Below are positions 17,324 through 25,050 of a stretch of 38,549 bases of DNA, piece after piece. Source of the stretch: CAZAKZ01 sp964485695 (lineage in GTDB: Bacteria; Planctomycetota; JAFGQW01); assembly GCA_964485695.1 (NCBI GenBank), contig CAZAKZ010000042.1, positions 1 through 38,549 of the forward strand, written 5' to 3'. Below the pieces are notes generated by a model. It saw nothing but the letters and a program-made list of their open reading frames with translations, was not told where the DNA came from and searched no databases. The number at the start of each line of letters is the position of its first letter. The first letter of the stretch is position 1. The position numbers and the translations under genes were made by a program.

Positions 17324-19072
17324 ATGAAACTCGTGAAGAGGCTCTGCATCCTGTCCCTCACCCTGGCCGGCTTCCTCCAGGCCCAGTCCGACCCGAAAAC
17401 GGAACCCCTGAAGGTTCGCTCCATTCCGGCACTCGTCCTCATGGACGCATTCAAGTCTGCCCGGATTCCTCCCCTCGGGCCGGTCCTCGAGTGGTACGTG
17501 GATCCGTCCAATCGCCGCTGGGTTCTCCTCCCCGAAAAAGTAGGATACTACGATACGCCTCCGCCCGTTCTGTTTCCTGAATGGAAGCAAGGGCCGTTTT
17601 CGAACGCAGACGCCCTGGTGAGAGCATTGAAGGGCTTCACAGGGAAGGACTCCTGGAAGAAGGAGCGTGACTGGCTGGTGGCCAGCAATGGAGTCCTCCA
17701 TGCGAGGGGGGATTCAGGCCTCGTCCAGCGCGCCCTGGACGCGGCCCGGCGCTTTCGTCTCCGCCTGGCTCCGCGGTTCCGGTTTGACTACGTCCTCTTC
17801 CGGGACCGGGACGGGGCGTCCTCCCCGGTCTTGTGTCACCTCCCGCTGCTGCAGGCCCGAAAGCTCTTTAACGCCGTGGCCGCCAGTAGTCGAGGTTTGG
17901 TTCTCTATTCCGGCAGCTTCGAGGGGCGGGGGAGCGACGCCTTCAGCCTGGGGGAGCACGAACGGGACGCGGTTCTGCATGATGTGAATGCAGAGATCGC
18001 ACAGGGCGCCGCCATCGTGGAGCCGGAAATAAGGTCCCTTCTCCTCGGCCACGACCTCACCGTGCAGCCGCTTCTCTGCCCCGGCGGCCGTGACCTGGCC
18101 CTGTTCGGCCTCTTCACCCGGTGTCTTCTGTCCGGGCCTCCCGAACCGGAAGGTCTGGGCGTGAAAGGAATCCAGATCGAGCGTGTTCGACTGGACCATG
18201 TCCAGTCAGCGTTTTCTGCGCGCCTTCCCGGCGAAGGAGGAATCCTGCTGAAGCCGGGCGGTGCCGGAGATCCGCACCTCACCCTGTTGCTGCTGGCCCG
18301 CCGCCTCGATCCACCAGGATTGCAGGTCTCCCGCCAGGCCGTGATCCCCACGGGCCTGCTCACGGCGCCGGTATTTTCGGGCGGCGACTCCACCCTGGCC
18401 GGGGTATCCGTCATGCCCATGGACGCGGAGTTCCTCCTCGAGACCGCCCTGGAAATCGGCCGGGGCAATGACGAGGATTCCCTGACGGCCTCACGCGGGG
18501 AGACGCACATGATCTTCACGGGCCGCGAGAAAAACGTGGCTGCGGCCGCGGCCTTTCTCCGCGAGGCGGCTGCGGACCGGATGCGGAATTATCGCGTCGA
18601 GATCCTCCGGGAGTGGAGGTCGGGATCGGACGCGGGGTGGAAGCCCCTGGGGCCGAACCTCTGCATCCCTTGCCTCGCCGGCCGGATCGGATTTGCCCTG
18701 GCCGGCAGCGAGGAGAGCTACGTGGGGGACCACGACGTCGAGGTGGCCCAGGAGGCGAAGATCTTCGATCCCGTGGACCGGGCCTGCTTCGACGGCGTCC
18801 AGGCCGTGGTGGCCGTGGAGCCGCGCGGGAAAGCGTGCCGTCTCCAGGTCGCCGTGCTGGAGAGCAGCTTGCTGGGATTCCGGCGGATCGGTCCAGCCTC
18901 TCCGGACGTGGGCCCCATCCGGGTGCCGAAGCTCCGGGAGGTGGTGTTCCGGCAGGCCAGGCTCGTGAAGCCTGGCACGACCTGCGTGCTCGGAGAGGGA
19001 CCCGCGCGTCGGGTCGAAGGCAAGCGTCTCTCACGCACCCGCATTTCCGTGCGGGTCACGGAGGTTTTTTGA
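17324..19072 (+). CDS. Hypothetical secreted protein, possibly secretin-like
   Basis: A 582-aa exported protein with a signal peptide (MKLVKRLCILSLTLAGFLQAQ) and GGAGG 8 nt before the ATG. I do not recognise the family. The order of segments is suggestive: two alpha/beta units (about 90-145, VRALKGFTG...RALDAARRF; about 400-435, MIFTGREKNVAAAAAFLREA) look like the N0/N1-type modules of secretins. Each is followed by a beta-rich part, and the end resembles the strand pattern of a secretin domain (PIRVPKLREVVFRQA...LGEG...RISVRVTEV). No Sec-system partner genes are nearby, and the pore-forming signature is not clear. Treat it as an envelope protein of unknown function; the secretin idea is weak. 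Confidence 0.7.
   Translation: MKLVKRLCILSLTLAGFLQAQSDPKTEPLKVRSIPALVLMDAFKSARIPPLGPVLEWYVDPSNRRWVLLPEKVGYYDTPPPVLFPEWKQGPFSNADALVRALKGFTGKDSWKKERDWLVASNGVLHARGDSGLVQRALDAARRFRLRLAPRFRFDYVLFRDRDGASSPVLCHLPLLQARKLFNAVAASSRGLVLYSGSFEGRGSDAFSLGEHERDAVLHDVNAEIAQGAAIVEPEIRSLLLGHDLTVQPLLCPGGRDLALFGLFTRCLLSGPPEPEGLGVKGIQIERVRLDHVQSAFSARLPGEGGILLKPGGAGDPHLTLLLLARRLDPPGLQVSRQAVIPTGLLTAPVFSGGDSTLAGVSVMPMDAEFLLETALEIGRGNDEDSLTASRGETHMIFTGREKNVAAAAAFLREAAADRMRNYRVEILREWRSGSDAGWKPLGPNLCIPCLAGRIGFALAGSEESYVGDHDVEVAQEAKIFDPVDRACFDGVQAVVAVEPRGKACRLQVAVLESSLLGFRRIGPASPDVGPIRVPKLREVVFRQARLVKPGTTCVLGEGPARRVEGKRLSRTRISVRVTEVF
19046..19070 (+). terminator. Intrinsic terminator overlapping the end of the 17324 gene
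   Basis: The stem TCCGTG/CACGGA (19046-19051 and 19057-19062) with a 5-nt loop is followed by GG and six T residues (19065-19070). The T-run supplies the final Phe codon and the first base of the TGA stop, so the terminator lies within the coding sequence. Confidence 0.45.
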
Positions 19073-19075
19073 ACC

Positions 19076-19103
19076 TTTACCTGGATCCAGGAGGGGGTAG
19101 AAT
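19076..19103 (+). promoter_or_regulatory. Possible promoter for the 19150 gene
   Basis: TTTACC and TAGAAT (19098-19103) with a 16-nt spacer follow directly after the terminator at 19046-19070. Transcription would start near 19110, about 40 nt before ATG 19150. If real, it excludes the alternative ATG at 19102. Confidence 0.35.
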
Positions 19104-19149
19104 GTCATCGACGATGCCGTTGATGGGGAGCGTGAACAAGGAGACCGCA

Positions 19150-20175
19150 ATGCATCGATCATTCGGAACCATCCTCATTCCTTGCGTGTTCGCCTGTCTG
19201 TTCAGCGGCCTGGCTGACGCCCAGGTCTGGGTGGACTCCTTCGATTACTCGGGTACCCAGCTGGGTACCTGGAAGGAGTTCAGGGGGGACTGGCAGGCCC
19301 GGAACCGGAAGGCCGAGGCCGAGGCGAAGTTCCGGTGGCAGTACGCCCTGCAGACGAGTCGGCTTTACCGGGACTGCGCGCTCCAGTGCCGGGTGGTGTA
19401 CAACAAGGGTGCCCTGCACACGCTGCAGTTCGGCGGCCTGACCATGCGGTGTAACAATCCGTCCTTTCCCACCAATAACGCCGGCGCCGATCTGCTCATG
19501 GCCAAGGTTCAGAACAACGATTTCACGAAGTATCCCGACACCTTCAACTCCCTCTGGGTCTACGAGCTCGACGCCATGGGTGAGGATTACACCACCGCCC
19601 TTCGCACGTTGAAGCCCACCTTTTCCAGTGCCACGCTGCGCATGATCGCTCTGGACCAGCGCGTGGTGGCCCGGGTGGATACTGACGGCGACGGCCGCTG
19701 GGAGCATCAGGTGGAACGCCTTGTCGCCCTGCCCGCGAAGCCCGGGCCGGTGGGGATCAGCGGCTTCGGCGGCGTGCACGTTGATGACTTCAAGATCTTC
19801 GATGCCGTGTGCCTCGATGATCCGAACCAGTTCAATCCGGTGCCCGGAGGCGAGATCCGGTTTGTGCTCCGGGGGGCTCCGGCTGCGCCGTATCAGGCGG
19901 CCGCCTCGCTGGGAAACTCGGGGATCCCCGTGTCGGGGGGGCGCACCATTCCCCTCGCTCCCGATCCACTTCTGGTGCTATCGGTGAGCAACACCCTGCC
20001 CACGGTCTTCAAGCAGTTTACTGGTGTATGCGATGTCAGGGGTGACGCCGCAATCAGCATCCTGCTGCCGGCCTCCCCAGGGTTGAAAGGCATCACTCTC
20101 CATGTAGGTTTCGTGAACCTTGGTGGAGGAGCCGTGCTGAACATCAGCAATGACCATGCAGTGACGATCCGCTGA
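19150..20175 (+). CDS. Secreted beta-sandwich protein with shared C-terminal domain
   Basis: A 341-aa exported protein with a signal peptide ending near SGLADAQ. Residues about 26-220 look like a laminin-G/concanavalin-type sandwich (WVDSFDYSGTQLGTWKEF at the start, a FGGVHVDDFKIFD strand at the end). Residues about 235-341 form a beta-rich domain with GIPVSGGRTIPL, TVFKQFTG and LNISNDHAVTI, which also ends the M14 peptidase at 22550. ATG 19150 has AAGGAG 6 nt upstream and begins the signal peptide. An in-frame ATG at 19102 with AGGAGGGGG is an alternative that would give an unusually long n-region. The function is unknown; carbohydrate or surface binding is possible. Confidence 0.8.
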   Translation: MHRSFGTILIPCVFACLFSGLADAQVWVDSFDYSGTQLGTWKEFRGDWQARNRKAEAEAKFRWQYALQTSRLYRDCALQCRVVYNKGALHTLQFGGLTMRCNNPSFPTNNAGADLLMAKVQNNDFTKYPDTFNSLWVYELDAMGEDYTTALRTLKPTFSSATLRMIALDQRVVARVDTDGDGRWEHQVERLVALPAKPGPVGISGFGGVHVDDFKIFDAVCLDDPNQFNPVPGGEIRFVLRGAPAAPYQAAASLGNSGIPVSGGRTIPLAPDPLLVLSVSNTLPTVFKQFTGVCDVRGDAAISILLPASPGLKGITLHVGFVNLGGGAVLNISNDHAVTIR

Positions 20176-20178
20176 CCC

Positions 20179-20201
20179 CCGGCCCGGTCGACTCGGGCCG
20201 G
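20179..20201. terminator. Hairpin filling a convergent gene gap
   Basis: A perfect 8-bp stem CCGGCCCG/CGGGCCGG with loop GTCGACT occupies nearly the whole 27-bp gap between the stop codons of 20175 and 20203. It is symmetric, so it could act in both directions. No T-run follows on either side. Confidence 0.5.
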
Positions 20202-20202
20202 A

Positions 20203-21285
20203 TCACCCTGCGGAATGAAACCGCTTGAACACCCGGCAGACGGACAGGTCGAGCCAGTGGTTCAAGTGAGGGTCGCTCTTGTCCTTCAGCATCCGGAGGG
20301 ACCACCCGCCCGTGTCGTCTTGGTGCCGGGCCAGCCACGCCAGGCCTTCCCGGATGCGGGGGTGATCACCCGGGAATCCCAGATTCGAAAGTGAGTCCAG
20401 GGCCGATAGAAGATCGGTGAACCAGAACGGAAACGTGAACCGGGTCCAGAAATCGACCGACTGCCGGCCGGGATACTCGCCCCGCTTCATCAGTTTCGAG
20501 GCCAGGTATTCGCCGGCGGTCCGTGCCGCCCGGGTCCGGCGGTACCGGGAATGCGCAGCAAAGGCGCGAAGCACGCAGCCGGTGACAAGGTGTGACGGCG
20601 GCCGGGACAGGGAAGGCGCCACGGCCTCGGTGTGCAGGGTCGGAATGTCCAGCTTTCCTCCGACCGTGAGCACTGGGATTGCCCAGCCGGTTTTCTGCTG
20701 GCGTGTGGACAGCAGCCACTGGAATCCCCGGGTGATACGGGGGTCGCTCCGATATCCGGCCTTCACGAGGATTTCCAGGATCCCGCCCGTGTAGTTCGGG
20801 GTGTATTGCCGGCCGTAGATGCCACGGAAGTCGCCCGCCTCGGTCTGAAACCTGAACAGGAAGTCGGCTGCCTTCTCGACGCCGGGATGCTTCTTCTGCA
20901 TCCCGTATTTTTCCACCAGGCATCCGAGCTGCCTGTAGGTCTCCAGCTGATCGTACTCCGCCTCGGAGCGCACCGCCTTTCTGCCACCGCGATATTTCCA
21001 GGCGCCGCTCCTCTGCTGCTTGCGCAGAATTGAATCCACGGCCGGAAGCGCCCACAGACGCCGCGCCGATCCGGGAGTCTCCCCCTGGAGATCCCGCCGG
21101 GCAAAGTGGACAATGGCCTCGTTCCCGCATGCGAGCAGCGGAGGTACGGGATCGAAGGGCAGGAGTGTTTTCCAGGTGTGTTTCAATGTATTACAGCCCG
21201 TGAATCTGCTCTCGCGGCACCCAATCGGTTCATATCGAAACCCGAGATGAGGTGTCCAACTTAAAATATATGCAGGCCTGTTCAT
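20203..21285 (-). CDS. Prenyltransferase/squalene-oxidase-repeat (alpha/alpha-toroid) protein
   Basis: A 360-aa protein without a signal peptide. Repeated helical units with Gly-Trp-type turns (KQQRSGAWKY, STRQQKTGWAIP, RHQDDTGGWSLRM) point to the terpenoid-cyclase/prenyltransferase toroid fold. The DPVPPLLACGN...VHFARRDL segment resembles the start of a conserved group of such proteins of unknown activity. No DXDD or other cyclase motif is seen, so it need not be an enzyme. The N-terminus is uncertain: ATG 21285 has no Shine-Dalgarno sequence, and the first 40 residues look unlike the rest. A TTG codon near residue 34 is an alternative. It lies convergent to the 19150 gene. Confidence 0.7.
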   Translation of the reverse strand: MNRPAYILSWTPHLGFRYEPIGCRESRFTGCNTLKHTWKTLLPFDPVPPLLACGNEAIVHFARRDLQGETPGSARRLWALPAVDSILRKQQRSGAWKYRGGRKAVRSEAEYDQLETYRQLGCLVEKYGMQKKHPGVEKAADFLFRFQTEAGDFRGIYGRQYTPNYTGGILEILVKAGYRSDPRITRGFQWLLSTRQQKTGWAIPVLTVGGKLDIPTLHTEAVAPSLSRPPSHLVTGCVLRAFAAHSRYRRTRAARTAGEYLASKLMKRGEYPGRQSVDFWTRFTFPFWFTDLLSALDSLSNLGFPGDHPRIREGLAWLARHQDDTGGWSLRMLKDKSDPHLNHWLDLSVCRVFKRFHSAG

Positions 21286-21450
21286 ACATAATTAATCGAG
21301 GTGTTATCGCATTTCGCCAGCTGGATATTTCCGCCATGATATTGATGATCAGGTGGAATATACCATCATGAATATTCAGTGGATTGATTCGACATGTCGT
21401 CTCTATGCGATTGCATTTTTGATGTGACGAACTACGAAAAGAGATGGTGC

Positions 21451-21486
21451 AAAATGAAGAAGCCGACGTGCTCGCGCCACGTCGGC
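21451..21486 (-). terminator. Intrinsic terminator of the AT-hook gene
   Basis: On the minus strand a perfect 9-bp stem (GCCGACGTG / CACGTCGGC, 21478-21486 with 21462-21470, 7-nt loop) is followed by a T-rich tail TTCTTCATTTT. It begins 33 nt past the AT-hook stop codon. Confidence 0.6.
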
Positions 21487-21518
21487 CTGTTCTGCTGACC
21501 CAATCTGGTCGATTTCGC

Positions 21519-21980
21519 CTACAGCGTGATATCTGTCTTGACCGTCAGCGTCATGCTGGTCTTTTCGTAGATCGCGATATCATTCTGCGTGTAGCCTTCA
21601 CTCAACAGCTCTGCTGCGCGGTTCTGAAGCTGGCGCATTCCGCCGTACATCTCTGCTTGATCACCGGCAAGCAGGAGCCACTGATCACTGGAGGATCCCG
21701 GCTTCCGCCCACGACGGCCGCCCTTTTTGGGGGGACGTCCTGGCTTGCGGGCTTTGTTCTTGCTGCCCTTCGGCCGGCCCCTCTTCTTCCCGGTCTTCTT
21801 GCCGGCGGCTTTCTTTTTCGCGCCCGGCTTCTTGGGGTAGACGACTCCAAGGTCGCTGAAATTCAGGCCGCTACCGAATTTCTCCTTCACGATCTTCTGG
21901 AGCTTGCCCGGTGCAGTGACGCCCTTCTTCACCTGCTCTTTGGCGAATTTGATTTTCTCTGCTCTTGTTCCTTTGGCCAT
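21519..21980 (-). CDS. Three-AT-hook DNA-binding protein
   Basis: A 153-aa protein with three parts. Residues 1-48 are a basic helical segment (TRAEKIKFAKEQVKKG, LQKIVKEKFGSGLNFSDLG). Residues 50-96 are a Lys/Arg/Pro/Gly region with three AT-hook cores: KRGRPKGS (66-73), PGRPPKKG (80-87) and RRGRKPGS (89-96). Residues 97-153 are a non-basic, probably folded domain. AT-hooks insert into the minor groove of A/T-rich DNA. The gene has an own terminator and is preceded by a strongly AT-rich region, so autoregulation or a nucleoid role is plausible. The SD is modest (AAGG about 11 nt before ATG). The terminal domains are unrecognised. Confidence 0.8.
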   Translation of the reverse strand: MAKGTRAEKIKFAKEQVKKGVTAPGKLQKIVKEKFGSGLNFSDLGVVYPKKPGAKKKAAGKKTGKKRGRPKGSKNKARKPGRPPKKGGRRGRKPGSSSDQWLLLAGDQAEMYGGMRQLQNRAAELLSEGYTQNDIAIYEKTSMTLTVKTDITL

Positions 21981-22549
21981 AATTCACTCTACCTTAAAAA
22001 AAACATGGATTCACTATCATCTTGTGTTGCATAGGTAATGTAAGTCGCGATAAAAAATCAAGATAATTACAATAAACTCACAAGAACGTCCTACATCAGG
22101 GATCCATTTATATATTCCGTATATTATTGAATCGAGCAGAACTGCGTTTCAAGGATGCATTTATGCAAATACCGGGTCTGTAGTTTATTGGATAATGATA
22201 ATAATAGAATTAATCAGGAAAATCCCTCCGGATTAACAGCCTGTGGACATACTTTCGCGGACCCCAATCGGTCTTTTTCGCCCAGGTCCGCCATGTTGAA
22301 TTTATCGATACTTTCCATTGTATTGACTCATCCACCGAGGACGAACCTGGTCGAAAAATCCTCGATATGGCCTCGCGGCAGATTTGCCTCAGGCTGATAT
22401 CCACAGACCGTTCACCTGAACCACTCGCCGTGGACGAAACGACCTACAAAAATGAAATATCGTGCACATTCTGGTGCATGACGACCGGTCCTGGTAGCAT
22501 GGGCAGGAGTAATAGAGGATTTTCGGTCATTCCGGACAGGAGGTTATTC
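21981..22549. other. 569-bp divergent intergenic region, AT-rich at its left half
   Basis: No credible ORF. About 21995-22230 is markedly AT-rich against the GC-rich surroundings, with runs such as TAAAAAAAACA and TATATATTCCGTATATTATT-like stretches. It separates the AT-hook gene from the M14 peptidase and must hold both promoters, but I could not pick a consensus pair for either. Confidence 0.5.
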
Positions 22550-25045
22550 ATGCGCGTGTTCTTCGCCCTCGTGAGCCTGCTTGCTTTCACCCTGACGATG
22601 TGGCCTTGCCCGATCCGGGCCCAGGGCACCCACCCGGTCATGCACGTTCGCATCGCGAGGTGGACCCCGGAAGCCGAGAGGAAGATCCGCAGCATCCCGC
22701 ACATCGACATTCTCGGTGAGGAGTCGCGCGTCTTTCTGAACGCGCTGGTCTACCCCGAGGATTTGCCGCTTCTGAGGCATCTCGGTTTCAAGCCCGTAGT
22801 CGTCCACGAGGACATCGAAGCCTTTTATGCTTCCCGGCTTACCCAGCCCGGCACCACAACCCTCAAGAGGGGCAGCATGGGTGGCTATCTGACCTGGACG
22901 GAAATCCTCTCCCAGCTCGACCAGTGGCGAACGCGATACCCGAAGCTCATCACGGTTCGTCAATCCATCGGCAAGACATTTGAGAAGCGAGACCAGTGGA
23001 TCGTGAAGGTGTCGGCCAATGCCGACGTGGACGAGAACGAACCCGAGATCTACATGGAGAGCCTGATCCACGCGCGGGAGCCCGGCGGAATGATGAGCGG
23101 CATGCGGTGTATCGAATATCTAATGGAGAACTACGGGAAGAAACCGGTCGTCACCGATCTCCTCGACAACCGGGAGATCTGGTACCTACCGGTGATGAAC
23201 GTCGACGGTTACGAGTACAACCGGAGCATCCGGCCGGGCGGGGGCGGCATGTGGCGCAAGAACCGAAATGGATCTGGCATCGACCTCAATCGGAATTTCG
23301 GTTACAAGTGGGGGTACGACAACCGGGGTAGCTCTCCGAGTCCGGGCTCGGGCACTTACCGGGGCACGGGCCCCTTCAGCGAACCCGCAGCGAAGAACGT
23401 GGAGAAATTCATCCTCTCTCGTTCTACCAAGGGCATGACCATGGCCTGGGACATCCACTCATACGGCGGGTTGTGTATGTTTCCGTTCTCGTACGCCAAC
23501 GTACAGTCCCCGCGCCATTCCGCCTACGTGGAGATGTCAGCGGAGATGGTGAAACAGAACAAGTACCGCGCCGGTATCGCCAACACGACCCTGTATCCCA
23601 TGAATGGCGCAGCCGTGGACTGGTTCGAGGGGAGTGCGGGACTCTGGGGCTGGCTGCCCGAGCTTGGAAGATCCTTCTGGCCCGCCACGTCCAGGATCCT
23701 GGCCCTTGCTGAGGAAAACCTCCACATGTTCCTCACCGCGATCAAGTATGCGGGGCCTTACCTGATCACGCAGAGTCTGACGGTGAAGGACTTGGGGAAT
23801 CCGAACGGCGTGGTGGAGCCGGGGGAGAAGATCGAGGTGACGGTGACGGTCAGGAACCGCGGGGTCCTGACGGCCGCGAACGCCCAGGCCAGGCTGGTGA
23901 CCGCAACACCATACGCCCGGGTGGAGGTCGGGAATGCATCCCTGGGGAATATCCCCCGCCATACCGATGCGAATAACAGTGGAAATCCCCTGCGGGCGTT
24001 GATCCCCGAATACACCGCCCCGGGAACCCGCCTGGCCCTCGAGGTGCACTACACTTTCAACGGCCACACCCTCAGGGAACCGCTGGACATCATCGTGGGC
24101 ACGCCCAGGGTGGTGGTGAACGACACGTGTGAATCCGCCACGTGGACCCGCGGTGTTCCAGGCGACGACGCCACCACCGGCATATGGACGTGGGGCGATC
24201 CATACTTGACGACCGCCTTTTCAAACAGTTACGTGGTCCAGACCGGGAATGACCACACCCCGGGTTCGGGCCGCTACTGCTACGTCACCGGCAACCTCGC
24301 CACTTCCAACGGAGACGCCGATGACGTGGACAACGGGAAGACCACCCTAGTGACGCCGGACCTGAATCTCTCGACGGCACGGAATCCGTACGTCGAGTTC
24401 TGGCGCTGGTACATGGACCACGGGCCGGAGCCCAACAACGACGTGTTCGTGGTGTCCGTTTCCGGCGACGGCGGTTCGACGTGGAAGCAGGTGGACACCG
24501 TCACCTACTCGGACCAGGCCTGGCGAAAACACCTCTTCCGCCTCAGGGACTTCGTGAAGCCTGGTTCCAGAGTTCAGGTCCGTTTTGTGGCCGCCGACAA
24601 ACCGGACGACAGCTACTGCGAGGCCCTCATCGATGACCTGAAGGTCACGGACTACGACGACGGCGTGCGCATCACCCTCGGGGGATCGACGAAGATCGGC
24701 CAGACCGCCGCCCTGAACCTCGTTGCCGCGCGGTCCGGGAACAGGGTCTACGCCGCCGGCGTGGCTCTTGGCGACAGCCCGGGCATCCCCGTGGCCGGGG
24801 GCCGCACCATTCCACTGGTTGCGGACGCGCTCTTCAATTCGTACTGGTTGCTCCCGAACATCTTCAAGGACTTCTTCGGGGTTCTGAACGGAGCCGGAGC
24901 CGGAAAGGCCCGGGTTGCGATTCCCGGGCTCTCCGGCCTTGTGGGTGTCCGGTTCTACACCGCTTTCGTCACCCTCCAGGCCGCCGCCCCGGGCGGTATC
25001 CGGGACATCAGCGATTCGCTTATGGTTACCATCACGGCACCTTGA
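22550..25045 (+). CDS. Secreted M14 zinc carboxypeptidase, multidomain
   Basis: An 831-aa exported metallopeptidase. A signal peptide (1-25) and a propeptide-like segment (to about 100) precede the M14 domain (about 105-400). Zinc ligands are His174 and Glu177 (IHAREPGG) and His303 (WDIHSYGG). Substrate-binding NRNFGYKWG is present, and the general base Glu371 lies in WLPELG. All catalytic residues are intact. Next come a CARDB-like sandwich (about 402-515), a MAM/jelly-roll-like domain (about 520-695) and the C-terminal domain (about 703-831) shared with the 19150 protein. AGGAGG 6 nt before ATG 22550 fixes the start. It heads a likely operon with the archaemetzincin-like gene 5 nt downstream. 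It probably trims extracellular proteins. Confidence 0.92.
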   Translation: MRVFFALVSLLAFTLTMWPCPIRAQGTHPVMHVRIARWTPEAERKIRSIPHIDILGEESRVFLNALVYPEDLPLLRHLGFKPVVVHEDIEAFYASRLTQPGTTTLKRGSMGGYLTWTEILSQLDQWRTRYPKLITVRQSIGKTFEKRDQWIVKVSANADVDENEPEIYMESLIHAREPGGMMSGMRCIEYLMENYGKKPVVTDLLDNREIWYLPVMNVDGYEYNRSIRPGGGGMWRKNRNGSGIDLNRNFGYKWGYDNRGSSPSPGSGTYRGTGPFSEPAAKNVEKFILSRSTKGMTMAWDIHSYGGLCMFPFSYANVQSPRHSAYVEMSAEMVKQNKYRAGIANTTLYPMNGAAVDWFEGSAGLWGWLPELGRSFWPATSRILALAEENLHMFLTAIKYAGPYLITQSLTVKDLGNPNGVVEPGEKIEVTVTVRNRGVLTAANAQARLVTATPYARVEVGNASLGNIPRHTDANNSGNPLRALIPEYTAPGTRLALEVHYTFNGHTLREPLDIIVGTPRVVVNDTCESATWTRGVPGDDATTGIWTWGDPYLTTAFSNSYVVQTGNDHTPGSGRYCYVTGNLATSNGDADDVDNGKTTLVTPDLNLSTARNPYVEFWRWYMDHGPEPNNDVFVVSVSGDGGSTWKQVDTVTYSDQAWRKHLFRLRDFVKPGSRVQVRFVAADKPDDSYCEALIDDLKVTDYDDGVRITLGGSTKIGQTAALNLVAARSGNRVYAAGVALGDSPGIPVAGGRTIPLVADALFNSYWLLPNIFKDFFGVLNGAGAGKARVAIPGLSGLVGVRFYTAFVTLQAAAPGGIRDISDSLMVTITAP

Positions 25046-25050
25046 AACAC

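Noticed and set aside
22367..22549. 61-residue N-terminal extension of the M14 peptidase
   Set aside because: AGGAGG and a signal peptide at 22550 define the start; the extension is non-conserved-looking.
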